From assembly GCA_029204225.1 (NCBI GenBank), contig CM055093.1:24657912-24721911 (forward strand): 64,000 bases of DNA, given 5' to 3'. Every line of letters begins with the position of its first letter. Within the stretch, counting starts at the first letter, position 1. The notes beneath the pieces were generated by a model that did no database searches, was not told the origin of the DNA, and saw nothing but the letters and a program-made list of their open reading frames with translations. Below are positions 1-13,600 of this stretch, piece after piece. This DNA comes from Diphasiastrum complanatum. Lineage: Eukaryota; Streptophyta; Lycopodiopsida; Lycopodiales; Lycopodiaceae. A program made the translations under genes and the position numbers.

Positions 1-133
1 ACTTTTTCATCTAATTTTTGCTTGAGGGGTGCGGGGGAAATGGTAAAAAGGTTGTTTGCTGTTTTATCTGCAGCTTCAAGCATGTAGCTGGAGAGTGCAA
101 CCAAACTTGGCTAACAGCAAGTCTGTTTTCCAG

Positions 134-1630
134 GAAAAAAGGTGATAACGCAAACAAAAAAGGTGATAGCACAGGCATTTCTTCGTGGGACTGGACCATG
201 GATGGCCAGCGCTCTACATACCATGCGCTTTTTCCTCGAGCATGGACCATATACGATGGTATTCAATGTTTTCATTTCCTTGGTTCTGAAGGGACTAGCG
301 ACAGAAAATTTTCCTTCTTTTTCCTGGGACATTAATATCTACTTAGCATTCGAAGCCATATCACCAGCTACATGCTAGATTCCATTCTAGAAGACATTTA
401 TCTTTGAAGGTACATTATGGCCAGCTTTTGTTAAATTGAAACATCTCATTGTTTTAAAATGCAGGTGAACCAGATCCTGACTTGAAGATTTCTTGCCGTC
501 AAGTGTCACCTTTTATTCCTAATAACTACAGGGAGAGCAGCTTCCCAGTCTGTGTATTTTCATATGTGGTAAGTTGATATTCTTAAGATGAATTTTAGAG
601 CACACAAAACTCTCCCCACTCCCTGGTCTTGCAGGATTGTGAGTTTGAAGTTGTATTTGACTTGTCCAGTCATTCTATGCAGCTGATAAATACGGGAAAT
701 GAGGATGCAAATGTCAGCTTGCTATTCACTTGGGCTGTGAGTGTGAAATACCATGAGAATCCTTTATGCTTTATTTGAATCTATTTTTTTGAACTTTAGG
801 CTGGATATCTTTTTGAGCTTGGTGATATTCTCATGGACAGAATTCAATTGGGGGAGATTCACATACATCCGGAGGCCATTACAATGTCCCATTTGTGTGA
901 GTTCTTCCTTTCAAGCAAATTCAATCTGCTCTTCAGGAGGTGCCCGAAGCATTAACATGAATATGCATGTCAGAATATGAGCTGTCTTTTAGTTTTGAAA
1001 TGAAACATCATAATTTTCCAGTTTCCAGTCAGAGTTGTGTTATAAGTCAATATATAAGTGATGATATTATGTGCAGCTACATTTGATACATCATAAAAAT
1101 GTGCTTAATTTGTACAATGGCATACCTTATTTAAGTGGTCCTGATGCAATGTGCATGCAATTCAACCACTAAACAGTAACATGAGAAGCAATGAGTTACT
1201 TATGCAATGTGTCAATTTCCTGTTACTTCAGTGAGGAGGATGGAGTTCGAGGAGTTCTTCTCCATCACAAGCAAGTATTTTCACACTTCAAAGTGTTGTC
1301 AATAACTTAATGGCTCCAAACTATAATTGTAACTAAGTGTACACAAGATACATTTAGAGGCTGCCTTCAAGGCATGCCTTAAAGGTTTTCGATGGAAGTC
1401 AGTCAGCTGTTATTTGTAGAATTATTTTTCAAGTTGGTAATTTCACTGGCCTAAATGGTCAAATTCGTAACTAATTCCTTTGCAGAACTGCCAAAGGCAA
1501 CCCTCCGGTAACGTTTGCGATAGCAGCTTGCGAGTCTGATGATGTGACTGTAACTCATTGCCCCTGCTTTTTAATCTCTGGTAAAGGAGGAGGTTTCACA
1601 GCCAAGGACTTGTGGATGGAAATGAGTGAG
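134..1630 (+). CDS. GBA2: GBA2 N-terminal domain exons (six visible)
   Basis: Six exons of 125, 104, 54, 56, 39 and 145 bp are separated by introns of 206, 114, 104, 335 and 215 bp. The first visible exon starts after a pyrimidine-rich stretch ending CAG at 133. That start is the least certain border, because a second CAG acceptor lies upstream near 72. The 841-896 exon ends in GT before a strong GTGAGT donor, and its split valine codon closes with the T at 1232. Other frames here also contain open stretches, but only this path gives the conserved family blocks in order. Confidence 0.88.
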
Positions 1631-4600
1631 GTTTGTCTCTTCGAACCTGTAAATTTCAATTCTTGTTAGTTTTGGTCCTACAACAAGAAATCTCATGCTT
1701 AGAGACCTCAGACCTGACACAAGGGAATATTGAGGTAAGAGTGGCATCAACAAGGATAATTTTTGTTTATTAGTAGTTCAAGGCAGTAGACTCTTCATCA
1801 CTCCTTAGCTCTTTAGGAACTTTGTTAAGGAAATAATTTACGATACCGTAGTCCTTGACCATTAGACCTTTTACAACTAGGAATATCAACTCTCATGCTT
1901 AAAGCATAGCCAAATATATTGGTTGAATATCTTCACAAGGTGAATTCTCTTGACCTCTCTATATTACATTCTTGGTCAAATTTACCTGAATACTAGCCTT
2001 TTGTCCTCACTACTTACTGTTGTTGATATGATGATTTCATAGAGTTTAGATATAATGTGTGCAATCATAATAGTGTGGTAGTATGGAAAACCGGAGAGGA
2101 CAATAGCATTGAGAGGGGTGGAAAGCACAAGAGCGATAATATCAGCAATGTGGATAAGAAGCTTCACCTCAAGGTCCTCGACGTCATGGGCCTGGTTATG
2201 TCTAGGTCTCTCAATGGCCTTCAATTCCATCGAGAGGGTGCACAATGAGAACTTGGAGGGGTCTAGGAGGGATGGCGATGAGGATGGTAGTGGGCTTTGT
2301 GTAAAGAGTGGTGGTGCACTTAGTTGATGTTAGTGGGTGAGGGGGATGACTCACGACAAAAGGCTATACAAGAGGTCAAGGAGTCTCTTGTTTTCGGCTT
2401 CAATGTAGGTGGCCTTTTGACTTCTACGTAAGGTGCGGTATTGGAGTTAGCATTACAAAGGAGGGTGGAAGAGGTACATACATGCACGGCATAGAGGTGT
2501 AGACTAACTGTCAAGGGCATCTGAACTAGCCCAGCTTTTTGTTGAAAAGTTGTTCATATTGTATGGCTTGCCGAATAATATTGCTAGTGACCGTGACTCC
2601 AAATTCATTGGCAAGTTCTGGCAGTGAGTATTTGATAAACTTGAAACAACCCTTAGTCCTAATTCTTCAGATCACCCAGAATTTGATGGGTAGATAGAAC
2701 GTATCAACCCGACGTTGGAAGATATGCTTAGAGCATATGTTTCTCACCGACAATCTGATTGGGAAAAGTATCTCCCAATGGTTGAGTTTGCGCACAATAG
2801 TGCGAGTTATGATCAAAATCTCAGGTGTTGAATCAATGAAGCATAAAAGACAACAATAGACTAAAGCCCTACAAGCAATAGACAAGACAATAGGTTCTCC
2901 CACGAAGAGCCCAAGCAATACCAATCAATAATTTGAAAAATGAGTGTACAAATGCCCCTATAAATACCCTACCAATGAACCCTAAAATAGGAATTCAAAA
3001 GTAAAGGGAGGCAAAATGTGGAGGGAAAATAGTGCGCCCTCCTACGGGCCCCCACTCCACATATAACCATATAATAAGGGCCCAAGGCCAGTCAATGTCA
3101 TAAAAAAGGACCCAATGCGGGTCATAAGCATATAAAAAGGCTTTGGGGCCTGCACATGACTAATATAAAATGCGTAACCAGAAATATACATAACCAACAA
3201 TAAATGTAAAGAGGGCTGCGGAATATATGCAGAGTAGCCCAGTAGGCCTGTATCCTGTAGTCCGTAACTCTCCCTGGCTATAAAGAACATTGCCCCCAAT
3301 GTAGGCAAAATAAGATAAGAACCAGTGCCAGAGAAAAATATTGCATCAAGATATCCCATCTGAGAAAGGAACATCAAGAGAAGCCGGAGCATCCCGAGAA
3401 GCAATGGTAGCTGCAAGTGATTGAGCCTGATCAGCCAGGATAGGGGTATGATAAAAAACATCAATGGGCTCCCAAGTAGCCTCCTCAATAGGACGACCAT
3501 CCCACTGGACCAAAAACTGAACCTGCCGATGGCGACGACTATGCAATAAGCGCACCTGTAAAATAGCAGCTGGCAGGAATGGAAAAAGCTTTGGATTTGT
3601 AGGAAATGAGGAATCTCGAGGAGCATCATCCTCAATAGCAGCACGTAATAAATTGACATGAAAGATATCACAAGCCCGAGTAGCAGCAGGTAACTCAAGA
3701 CGACGTGTAACTGGACTGAGGCGCTCAAGAATCTGAAAAGGCCCATAGTAGCCAACATAATAGGTCAAGAATCTGAAGAGTGTGTGCTGGCAACCTCAAC
3801 ATGCAGGGGATGAGGCGTAGTGACCGGCATCGCACGAAGTGGGTGTGGCAAACTGATCAACAGGTGGGTCATCATCAAGAATATGAAGGCAAATGGCAGA
3901 ATCAGGACTATCATCAGGTGTGTCAGCATCATGGAAATAGACGGCAGTAGCAGTGGCAGGCTGTCGGCAATCACGAGCGATATGATCAGGATTCTTACAG
4001 TTGAAACATAAGCGCTTCTCACGGATCTCAGACATCTCAGGTTGTGAGTAGCGACGAACAAAAACAGGACGAGGAGAAAAAGGAGGACGTGGTGCAGAAG
4101 GAAGAGTGGACGAAGGTGAACTGACAGATGTGGGACTAGCAGAGGATGGAGAGGAAAAAATAGGACGTGTGAAAGGACGCGAAGGACGAGAAACAGAGGA
4201 AGAGATGGGAGAGTACTTGTGCTGCAGTGCGGTAGCAAGGGAGATGGCGTGAGAAAGAGTGAGTGGAAAAAAAGAAGAAACATCATACCTGAGTGCGCCT
4301 CGTAGACCAGCAACGTAGCGAGAGATGAGCTCCAATGTAGAAATATCTGGGAATAGATAGGAAAGCTCTGTAAACCGTGTCGTATAAGCAGCCAAGTCAC
4401 CAGTGTGAGATAAACTGCGAAAGATGTCGCGCTGTCGAATAAGCCACTGAGGATCAATCATCGCAGAGTGCTGTCATAAACTCTGTCCAACTAGCAAGGC
4501 CAGGGTGTGAAGCCGTCTGGCGAAACATGCGCCACCAAGTAGCAGCACGGCCCTCCAAATGTAAAGCAGCCAAATGTATCCGTTGAATGTCAGTCTTAGG

Positions 4601-7600
4601 AAATATAAGGAAGTAGGTCTCAAGCTTAGAATACCAATTCTCGAGTTCATTCCCATCGGATGACCCAGAATACACAGTAAGCTGAACCTTATCCTTAAAG
4701 TCTCGTGGCAAAGGACCAGAAGATGAAGGAGTCTCGGGTGGTGGAAATGTACGCTGTGGGGGAACAGGTGGAGATAGTGGAGAAACACTGGACTGTAATG
4801 ATAGTGTAGCAATATGGGCAGAAAGAGCAGTGAATGTCTCTCGTAACTCCTGGCGTAAATCAGTGCGTACATCACTCATGGCTTCCCTAAGATGATCTCG
4901 GAATTCATGCCGTACTTCGTCAAGGTAAGTGGAAGACGGTATGCGAGGCTCAGAAGATGTAGGGGAAGTATCCATGGTCAAGGAATGCAGGAAGTGAAGA
5001 GAGTGTAAGAAAAGCTTAATATCGGAGGGAGCGGACTTTTGTCGTCGCCCCAAATACGCTTTAGGTACACAAACGACACTAAGAGCAAGAAAGGAAATGA
5101 CAAATGTCAAGAAAAGGTGTGGAAAGCAAGGAAAAACCAGCAAAGATACCTCTCGATAGAGCTCCAAGCGTGTGCGAAGAGCTAGTTGGAAAATGTGACC
5201 ACAAGGAGAATGAAAGTGGGCGCTGGACAGCCTCCAATCAATGCTGAAAATATGGCTGGAAATCTGTGGAAAACGTGATGAAATAGGGCGATGGACAGCC
5301 TCCAATCAAAACTGAAATATGGCTAAAACTCTGCTGGAACAATGGCTGAAAAATGTGATGAAGTAGGGCGCTGGACAGCTTCCAATCAATGCTGAAAAGA
5401 TGGCTGGGAATCCTCTCCCTGAATCAAATGGAGGATTCAAAAAAAAGAGGGAAAAGGATTTGGAACTTGGATGCCGAAAATAATCTGCCCAATTTTTTTT
5501 TTTTCTGGCCGCCAAATTTAGCGGAAGTACTTCCGCTAACTATCTGCTAAAGCTCCGCCAAGGAAAATGCTCTGATGGGAGTTGGTCCTCCTCCAAACTG
5601 TGCTGAATGTTGTTGAAGCAAAGAGACGAAAGCCCTCAACAAAGAGAGAAAAATCAGCAAGGAAAATGGGCACCCAATCTGAAAATCAGATCTGAAATTC
5701 AGCAATCAGGAAAGTGCTCTGATACCAAGTTATGATCAAAATCTCAGGTGTTGAATCAATGAAGCATAAAAGACAGCAATAGACTAAAGCCCTACAAGCA
5801 ATAGACAAGACAATAGGTTCTCCCACGAAGAGCCCAAGCAATACCAATCAATTTGAAAAATGAGTGTACAAATGCCCCTATAAATACCCTACCAATGATA
5901 TAGGAATTCAAAAGTAAAGGGAGGCAAAATGTGGAGGGAAAATAGTGCGCCCTCCTACGGGCCCCCACTCCACATATAACCATATAATAAGGGCCCAAGG
6001 CCAGTCAATGTCATAAAAAAGGACCCAGTGCGGGTCATAAGCATATAAAAAGGCTCTGGGGCCTGTACATGACTAATATAAAATGTGTAACCAGAAATAT
6101 ACATAACCAACAGTAAATGTAAAGAGGCCTGCGGAATATATGCAGAGTAGCCCAGTAGGCCTGTATCCTGTAGTCCGTAACTGTGCGAAGCATTCTGCTA
6201 CCGGATTCAGTCCTTTTATGCTGATGTATGGCTTTCAGCCGCGTTCGCCAATTTCTGTCGGAGTCAAAGGTCTCAAGGTGCACGCTGCAGTAGATTTCCT
6301 ACAAGATATGCAAGAAATGTTGCAGGTGGCCAAAGAAAGCATTAAAACCGCTCAGGATAGAGCTCAGTTTTATGCTAACCCAGGTCGCTCATCTTGTGAA
6401 ATTGAGGTCGGAACCTGGGTGTATCTTAAAATCCCTAAGGACTCTAAGGTCCTAAGGACGGGAAAATGTCATAAGCTATCTCCAAGGTATAGCGGTCCTT
6501 ACAAGGTTGTAAAGAAAATCAACCGGGTCGATTATCAGCTAGATCTTCCGATTGGGGTGGGGTTCATCCTGTTTTCCATGTAAGTCGTTTGAAAGAGCGA
6601 CTTAGTCAGAAGGATTCCCTAATTCTGGAAGGTGAACTGGTTGAGTTGGAGGTTCTGACTACCTTTGTGCCTAACGTGTCAGAAAAGGTGGTTGACGTTC
6701 GTCGTCACCAGCTGAGAAATCGTTTGGTTTCTGAATTTCTGGTACATTGAAAAGGCAAGTCAGTTGAGGAGGACACTTGGGAGAGAGAAGACTATTTAAG
6801 ACTGAACTTCCCTGGTTTGCTCCTTTTAGGAGGAGACTCTTAAAGGGGGAGGGAATGTTATGTACCCATAAGGGCACGCAACAGGTTACCTGAGGTGATG
6901 GTCTCATTTATGGGACAAAACGCTGGTGAAATTTTCCTGATGATTTCAGTTTGGCCCTCATATTTCCAAGCTTTACATTTTGTGGAAGGCCGATAATGGA
7001 GATAGACAGGGATGAAGGATACACAGATGTATGAATGATCCGCATTGTACTAGGCACATTTCTGTTCTCTGGAGTTGCATCCCCACAATCCCCACACACA
7101 CAAGCACTCATTAAATACATAATATTGGAGGAGTTGTTTCAGCATTTTAGCCTGATCTCACTTCTAGAAACCTTTCTGGCTCTAGCTTAATAAAGGATTC
7201 ATGACTATGTTTTCCAGAAAGCATAGCACTTTCTGCTATAAACCAATATTGTTAAGGACGTAAATAAATACCTCGTTCTTCCTTGTCCACTTTTATTATT
7301 TTCTTTGCCATTCTTACTGAAATGAAAGCAAGAGTTTAATGTTTTGGCAGCATCTAGGTAGGAATAGTATCCACAAACGATTGAATGTTCACAGTTGTAG
7401 CTTTCTGCTTTAACTAAAGTTATGCTAATACAAAAGTGCAGAGGCTTTGTTACTTTGCTGAATTGATGACTTTTGCTGCCACAGAATGGTTCATTTTACA
7501 AACGAAGCTGGAAAGCTGAACCAACCACACTTTCACAATCAGGTTCTTCAATGGGAGCTGCAGTTGCAGCCTCAGTCGTGATTCCTGCACACACAAAGAA

Positions 7601-10600
7601 AACAGTTACATTTGCCTTAGCCTGGGACTCTCCTGAGGTCAAATTTACAAGGGGAAGGTCTTATCGCAGGTGAGACACCGAGCATGGTCAGGTGTAAAGC
7701 CATTTTCATATTCATTAGCAGAAAACTTTTATTCAAGGAACACTACTAAATAATGTCTTTTGAATGGCAGACGTTACACGCAGTTTTATGGTGCTTCTGG
7801 TGAAGCTGCCCCAAAGCTTGTTCATGATGCCCTGCTTGGTAACTGTTGCTGTTCATACTTGGAGAGTCATATCTTGCATGCTTTCATAGAGTTTATGTAG
7901 CCACATTGTTCTTTTCATGATCACAAATTTGGAATCTTGTGGTTTTGAGCTATGCGTACATGTTGTCAGGACAGGAGTCTAGCTTTTCATAAGCAGTACC
8001 TTGTTTTATGAAACCTGAAGGCTTAAAAGTGCTTTTGCTGTGATGAAGGGTTGATCAGCACGATTTTTGTTGAAACTTGAAGATACAATATTTCAAAATC
8101 ACAACCTTTACTTGAAAATACGTGAAATATATCCCCACTTGCTCCGTGTTGCTGTACTGCACCCTAAGATGTAGTGTTTCTGCGAATCACGATTTGTTGG
8201 CTGACGAATCGCGATTCGGCAATGAATAGAAGAAAGAATTGGGACTGCAAATTTTTTTATTACAGCCAAGGCCCGATGCCACTTGTGATTCATTTACGTG
8301 ATTTTTTGCACCTCTTTCAAGGGAAAGAGAATAGGAGAGATTTCAAAAGCAAACGTTTCAAAATCAGGTCACAAGTGTATGATGCTCACCTGTAGTGACA
8401 GTCACAGGAATGATCTCCTCTCCCTTGATAGCCCTTGGTCTCGCGATCGTGCTCGAGAGCCCTGGAGGTGCCTGTGGGCATTATCCCCTCTCCTAGCCAC
8501 GCAAACAACGGAGGTGCACTTAAACACACACTAGACCACCCGTGTAGGTCACACGACAATAATTGCATGTCCATCATTTTGTGCTCGAGCTATTGTATGC
8601 CGAATCAACTATGACATGATCCCATACTGGATCTCTAGTTCTCACCATGGCTCCCAACTCCTAAACTCCTATGTTGTAACTCCTAGCTCTCAAGTTTCAA
8701 CTCGTAACTCCTAAGCTAATTTCTAACTTCTAACACTCCTGTCAGCTCTATTACCTAACACTAAACTCTAACACTCCTAATAACTCTATTACCTAAAACT
8801 AATTTCACAATTTCACACGCACACCTCTTGCGTAGATTCACACACACAACTCCTATTCTCTCTCCTTCATTTACCTGATACTACTAAATACCTAACTCCT
8901 TCTAACTCCTATTCTAATTTTTCTCCTTCTTCAAAGTGCATTTAACAATGAACATTAACCTAAGACTACGTTCTAAGTTCTAACTTCCCCCTCCTATTAT
9001 CTCTCCAATAATTATTGAAGAATCAAGAATGCAAAGCCATGGCGGATTTGGTGATTGAGAAGTACCCCACTATCTTTTTGACCCCATGCGCTGCACACAT
9101 CGACCTACTGATTGAGGACATTGCAAGTATGTCCTAGTTAGTGGTAACTAGTTACAACTTATTCGTTAGTAGTAACTTCTACAATTCTTGCATCAAGACT
9201 GAACTTTAATTTTGAAGATTCTACATGTCAGCGTTGACTGTTGGTCAAAAAGATCTTGTTTTTGGGTGTTTTTGGCTAGAAATTGACGATAAGAGCTATG
9301 TTAGAGCAAAATCAGAATTATTAAGGGCTGTTTCTGGTCGTTCTGAGGTCTGAAAGATCAATAGATGATTGCATGAGGGGTTTATGGGTCAAAACATAGG
9401 AAAAAACCCGAAAAATAGTCAAAAAATCATGTTTCTGAAGGTTTTTGGAAGTTCTTGATGCATGCAGTTGTTGGATTGCTTGTAAACTTTGCATGCATGT
9501 TTACCAACATCATTTGAAGCTGTCCTATCAGTATGAGCACAAGGACCGAGCTGTAGAGGTCGTGCATGCCCAAAGATGGTCCAGAAATTGATGATTTTCA
9601 TGCCTTTTTGGTGATTTGATTCTCTGAAACCACAAAGGGATCACTAATGAAGCTGATACAATTCATTTCGTAGTCCTTTTGGCCTCCCGATCAAGCTATA
9701 GAGCTCCTGTTTTGGTAGCTGGATGCTTGTGCACCGTTTCACCAAAGTTTCATAGTAGTGTGCCCTTTTAAAAGCAGAGCAAGAATATAAATTTATACCT
9801 TTGATTCAAAGTAACTTTGAGGATAAAAGTTTTTGAGTACTACAAAAGTTAAAAACTCATCAATCGCTAAATGATGATGCATCTGTTGTTACTTAATTGG
9901 CCCAAGGAGGTTTGATCATGTTCAAGGTTACTTTTTGTTCTTATGAATGGATTAACCATATCTTGTCCCTTTTCATGTATCTGCATAATGCTATCACTAT
10001 CATAACATAAATCTTGTTGCTTGCTCCCTTTGTTGGCTTTATTACTATGAAACATTCAAATGTTCATTCACTTTACAAAAGTTACATGTAGGTTATCGCG
10101 AATGGGAGGCAAAAATTGAGGATTGGCAGAATCCCATCCTAGAAGATGAGAAACTTCCAGAATGGTATGCATCCAAGTTTGAAAGTCTCAACCAACAACT
10201 TTGCTTTGTCCTTATTGAGTATTGTTAAGCCTAGTTTCTGATATGTTTTTGCGGAGCTAAATTTTCGCTAGCACTTTTTCATGTTTTCCCTCTTTATGAT
10301 GAGAAGCATTTTAAAGATACTTATAATTACTATAAATCATGATTGAAAGTATACAGAGAAAGATGCATGCATTCTTGAAGAGTAGACATGATTTCTATAG
10401 CACAAATATCGTTTTGAGCTTAGGATATAGTGGCTATTTTAATGTGTTTCGATGGTAATTGTCAACAAGATCATCTAGCACCAAACACATGAAAAAGAAA
10501 CTATTCTGCTAGTTATTTCACTTCTTGTCAAAGTTATTATGTCTGATTTAGTTTTTTGATCTTGAGGACCTATGGCAATTAGCCGAGGTGACCAAGTGGG

Positions 10601-13600
10601 TCATGTCTTTGGCAGGGCATTGAGGTTGTACCCTATGAGTCACTCAGTATTTATAGGTCACAAGTAGCATGCATGCCAGGTGGATTGATCAACCATGCCA
10701 TGTGCGAGGTGACAGGAATAGCAGGTAGTAGGACTCATAGAGACCCGGGGTTAAGTCTACACATCGGCCTTCTAAGTTTCATGAGCTTGGAGAGACAAGT
10801 TTGTGACAATTGGTATTAGAGCCTCATTCTAGAAAGAGAAAGCCCCATTCTAGAGAGAAAAAGTGGAGAAAGCAACAATTTTTCTTAGTTTTCTTGGGGG
10901 ATTTTGAAGGGGGACATGGGGAAATTGATGCTCTATAGTAGATTGCTGGTAGGCAGGGAGCTTTTCTGAGAAATTGAGCCCCAAAACAGGGATTTCCAGA
11001 TTTGAAATTTGACATTTGGGTTTTGTGGGAAGCGGAAAAATGGCCATAGCTTTCTCTATGCTTATCAATTTGCTATGAGATATTGGCAGTTTGTGTGGAG
11101 GGTTGCTGTATTGTTGCTAGGGAGGCTAAAAATCTCAGAAAATTTTCAAAATTTGCTTATTTTGCTGAAAAAATGGGTTTTGGACTTTTTTTTTTTCAAG
11201 CTTTTGGAGTTGAAACGTCATAACTCCTTGGTTTCTCGTTCGTTTGGGCCGAAATTTTGCATAAAGGATTCTCAGAGGAGGCCTCCTTACTACAACTATG
11301 CCTCTAACCATGGCAGAGATGTGAGTGATGCCCTCAACTATGGCGGAAGTTATGCGTCGTCCTCTCAGTGTGCTCCACCATATCCATATCCTTTTTCGTC
11401 TCCTTTTGTACATCTTGTGTCTCCTCCACCCTATCCTGAAGACAAGGACATTAAGCCCACTCACTCTGTTGGAAACTCTCCCCAAAGCACCATTGATATT
11501 GTTGAAAGCCCTCCTAGAAATGTTACAACAGATAGTAGCAACAAAGATCACCCACCTTTGAACCATGCAGTCAAAGCAATTTTAAAGAACTAGCCTAAGC
11601 CTGTTCCAATCTTTTTTCTCCAAATTGTCTTAATTTTTTGAAGGATTAGTCACAATCCCTTTTCCCAATGTGAGAGATTAAGATTGACTCCTCCCATGCA
11701 ACAAGCAGCCTCACATTATTGTGTTGTTCTCCCCCCCATGACTTGATAGTTGGAATACAAGAATGAGATGCTAAATATTTTTGGGCCTTGATTTTGTGAA
11801 AACTTTTCAAATATTTTGAATGGTTTAGGCTCCATGTTGGGTCTCCCAACTACGTAGGGACAATTTTATAACATATTGTAGGAGTCCAAATGCCATCTAG
11901 TAAGTTGTGAGACCCTAGGGGTCCTAGTACTCTGATGCTTAGAAACCCGTTCCGACTCTTTGGGCCAGAACGTGCTGGTATTGCGCGCCGAACAATCAGC
12001 AATGCATGGCCTTACCTGCACCACGAGGGCCAGCTAACAACCAAGTGGCTCATGTAAATTTAGCAGTGGTGGATTAGGAAGTACTAGCAACACATCAACC
12101 TGAGCAGCAACAATGGTACTGGCCAGACGAGATATTTGTGGATCCAGCCATTAACGAATATTCTCGCAACCTATGCGGCCCAATCTCAGTGTCAAGGTGG
12201 CAGAAACTATGGCTGCTACGGATGCGACGAAGGCCATCGAATTGCAGAATGTCCTTACAAGGGACAATACACATCCTTCTGTTGAGAATGTGGATATGGA
12301 CACTGCTACAAGAATTGTCCATTAAGACTTGGAACTAGTGCACCATTGAATCTAGTCACAGTATACCTTACAACAGTTCCATAAGGGATGCCACCAGAAA
12401 AACAACACTTCCATGCCCCAGTGCTAGCAGTCACACGAGCACAAAAGCGGAAGGAAGTGGCCCCCTCACCACCCCCATCAGTATCCGATAATCAACCATG
12501 CCCTTGTGCTAGCAGTCACATGAGCACAAAGCGGAAGGAAGTGGCCCCCTCACCACCCACATCAGTATCCGATGATCAACCCTCAACTGCAAGACCATAC
12601 CCTAACATGAGGAACGAGGGTAGACAGTATCACAAGATATGCCACTGGGTGCAGAAGGCGCAAGAGGACGAAAAAGCTCAAGCGAAAGACATACCTGTAG
12701 AACCTTCTGTCGATGAAGAACCGATACCACAAACGGGCTCACCATTATGAACTGATCAAAATGATCGGTTGCATCATCATGAACCATCTTTCCACATGGT
12801 GGAGCCCGAGGATCCGCACACTGAGGTGCTCACAAGTTTGCTAGCAAGCCGTGTTAACTTATCCCTTGGAGAATTACTGTGGATTGCATCACAAGCCATG
12901 AGCCTCCTGGCTGAATGGGCCAAAGCTGAAGTGGAGCCAGTAACACCAGAGCCCATATACTGTGCAGGGCTACGAAGAAACGAACAACGTCCTCCACATT
13001 GGGGCAGCGTGGAAAAGCGAAGAACACAATATCACCCTGCCAATCAAGCACAAGAGATTCGAGGATGAGGCAGCAATGGTAGATGGAGGATCAGGTGTAA
13101 ATTTGATCTCCAGAAATGGGGTTTGCAAGGATTGAAGCCAGCGAGATTTGCCGTCAAACTAGCAAATCAATCCTGTGCTAAACCAAAAGGTGTAGTTGAT
13201 GACATTCCTGTAAAAATAGCGGGAATGCAGTTTGTGATCACTTTTGTGGTGATGGACATACCATAATCCCCTTCTGCCTACCGCGTTTTACCAGGAAGAC
13301 CATGGTTGAGGACTGCGCAAGTGGTTCACAACTGGGAAACCGGAAAACTTCGAAAACAGAGAGTAGGCTGTAAAGGTTGATCCAACCACATGGGTGGTGA
13401 AACCAATTACACCAAAAACTGATGACGGATCATCCATGTTATGTCCATGACCAGTACATAGGATACAGTACACTCCTAGTCTTGGATACACGGTACTCCA
13501 GTAAAACAAGCCGTTAGTTATGCCACGTCATACTGGACGTGACCTGAATGTAACTAATATTCTTGTGAGGCCCAGAACACACTAAATGGAGTTTAGACAA

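Larger units (their letters stand above)
2805..6182 (-). mobile_element. Complete short Ty3-type LTR element, gag plus chromodomain only
   Basis: A 3.38-kb element on the minus strand has LTRs at 2805-3269 and 5728-6182. A target duplication GTGCG lies at 2800-2804 and 6183-6187. A 13-bp tRNA-iMet primer site lies at 5715-5727, directly against the 5' LTR. Inside are a gag ORF in two frames (4975 down to 3796) and an integrase C-terminus with chromodomain (3768 down to 3346). Protease, RT, RNase H and the integrase core are absent. It sits inside the integrase of an older Ty3 element. Confidence 0.92.

Noticed and set aside
18-335. ORF of 105 residues read through as one protein
   Set aside because: Only 134-258 matches GBA2. 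The remainder runs into intron on both sides.
635-682. Upstream CAG acceptor at 631-634 for the third visible GBA2 exon
   Set aside because: It would add a TGA in the needed frame; the acceptor at 681-682 gives [18 protein letters not shown] in phase.
753-980. Plus-strand 75-residue ORF
   Set aside because: Overlaps the GBA2 exon 841-896 in another frame, without conserved blocks.
3042-3758. Minus-strand 238-residue hydrophobic ORF
   Set aside because: It overlaps the LTR and the chromodomain frame, and its hydrophobicity is a frame artefact. The chromodomain frame has family matches.
3765-4457. 230-residue Leu/Pro-rich minus-strand ORF
   Set aside because: Shadow of the gag frame with the zinc knuckle.
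11135-11566. Minus-strand 143-residue basic ORF
   Set aside because: Antisense of the Pro-rich leader ORF, with no domain.
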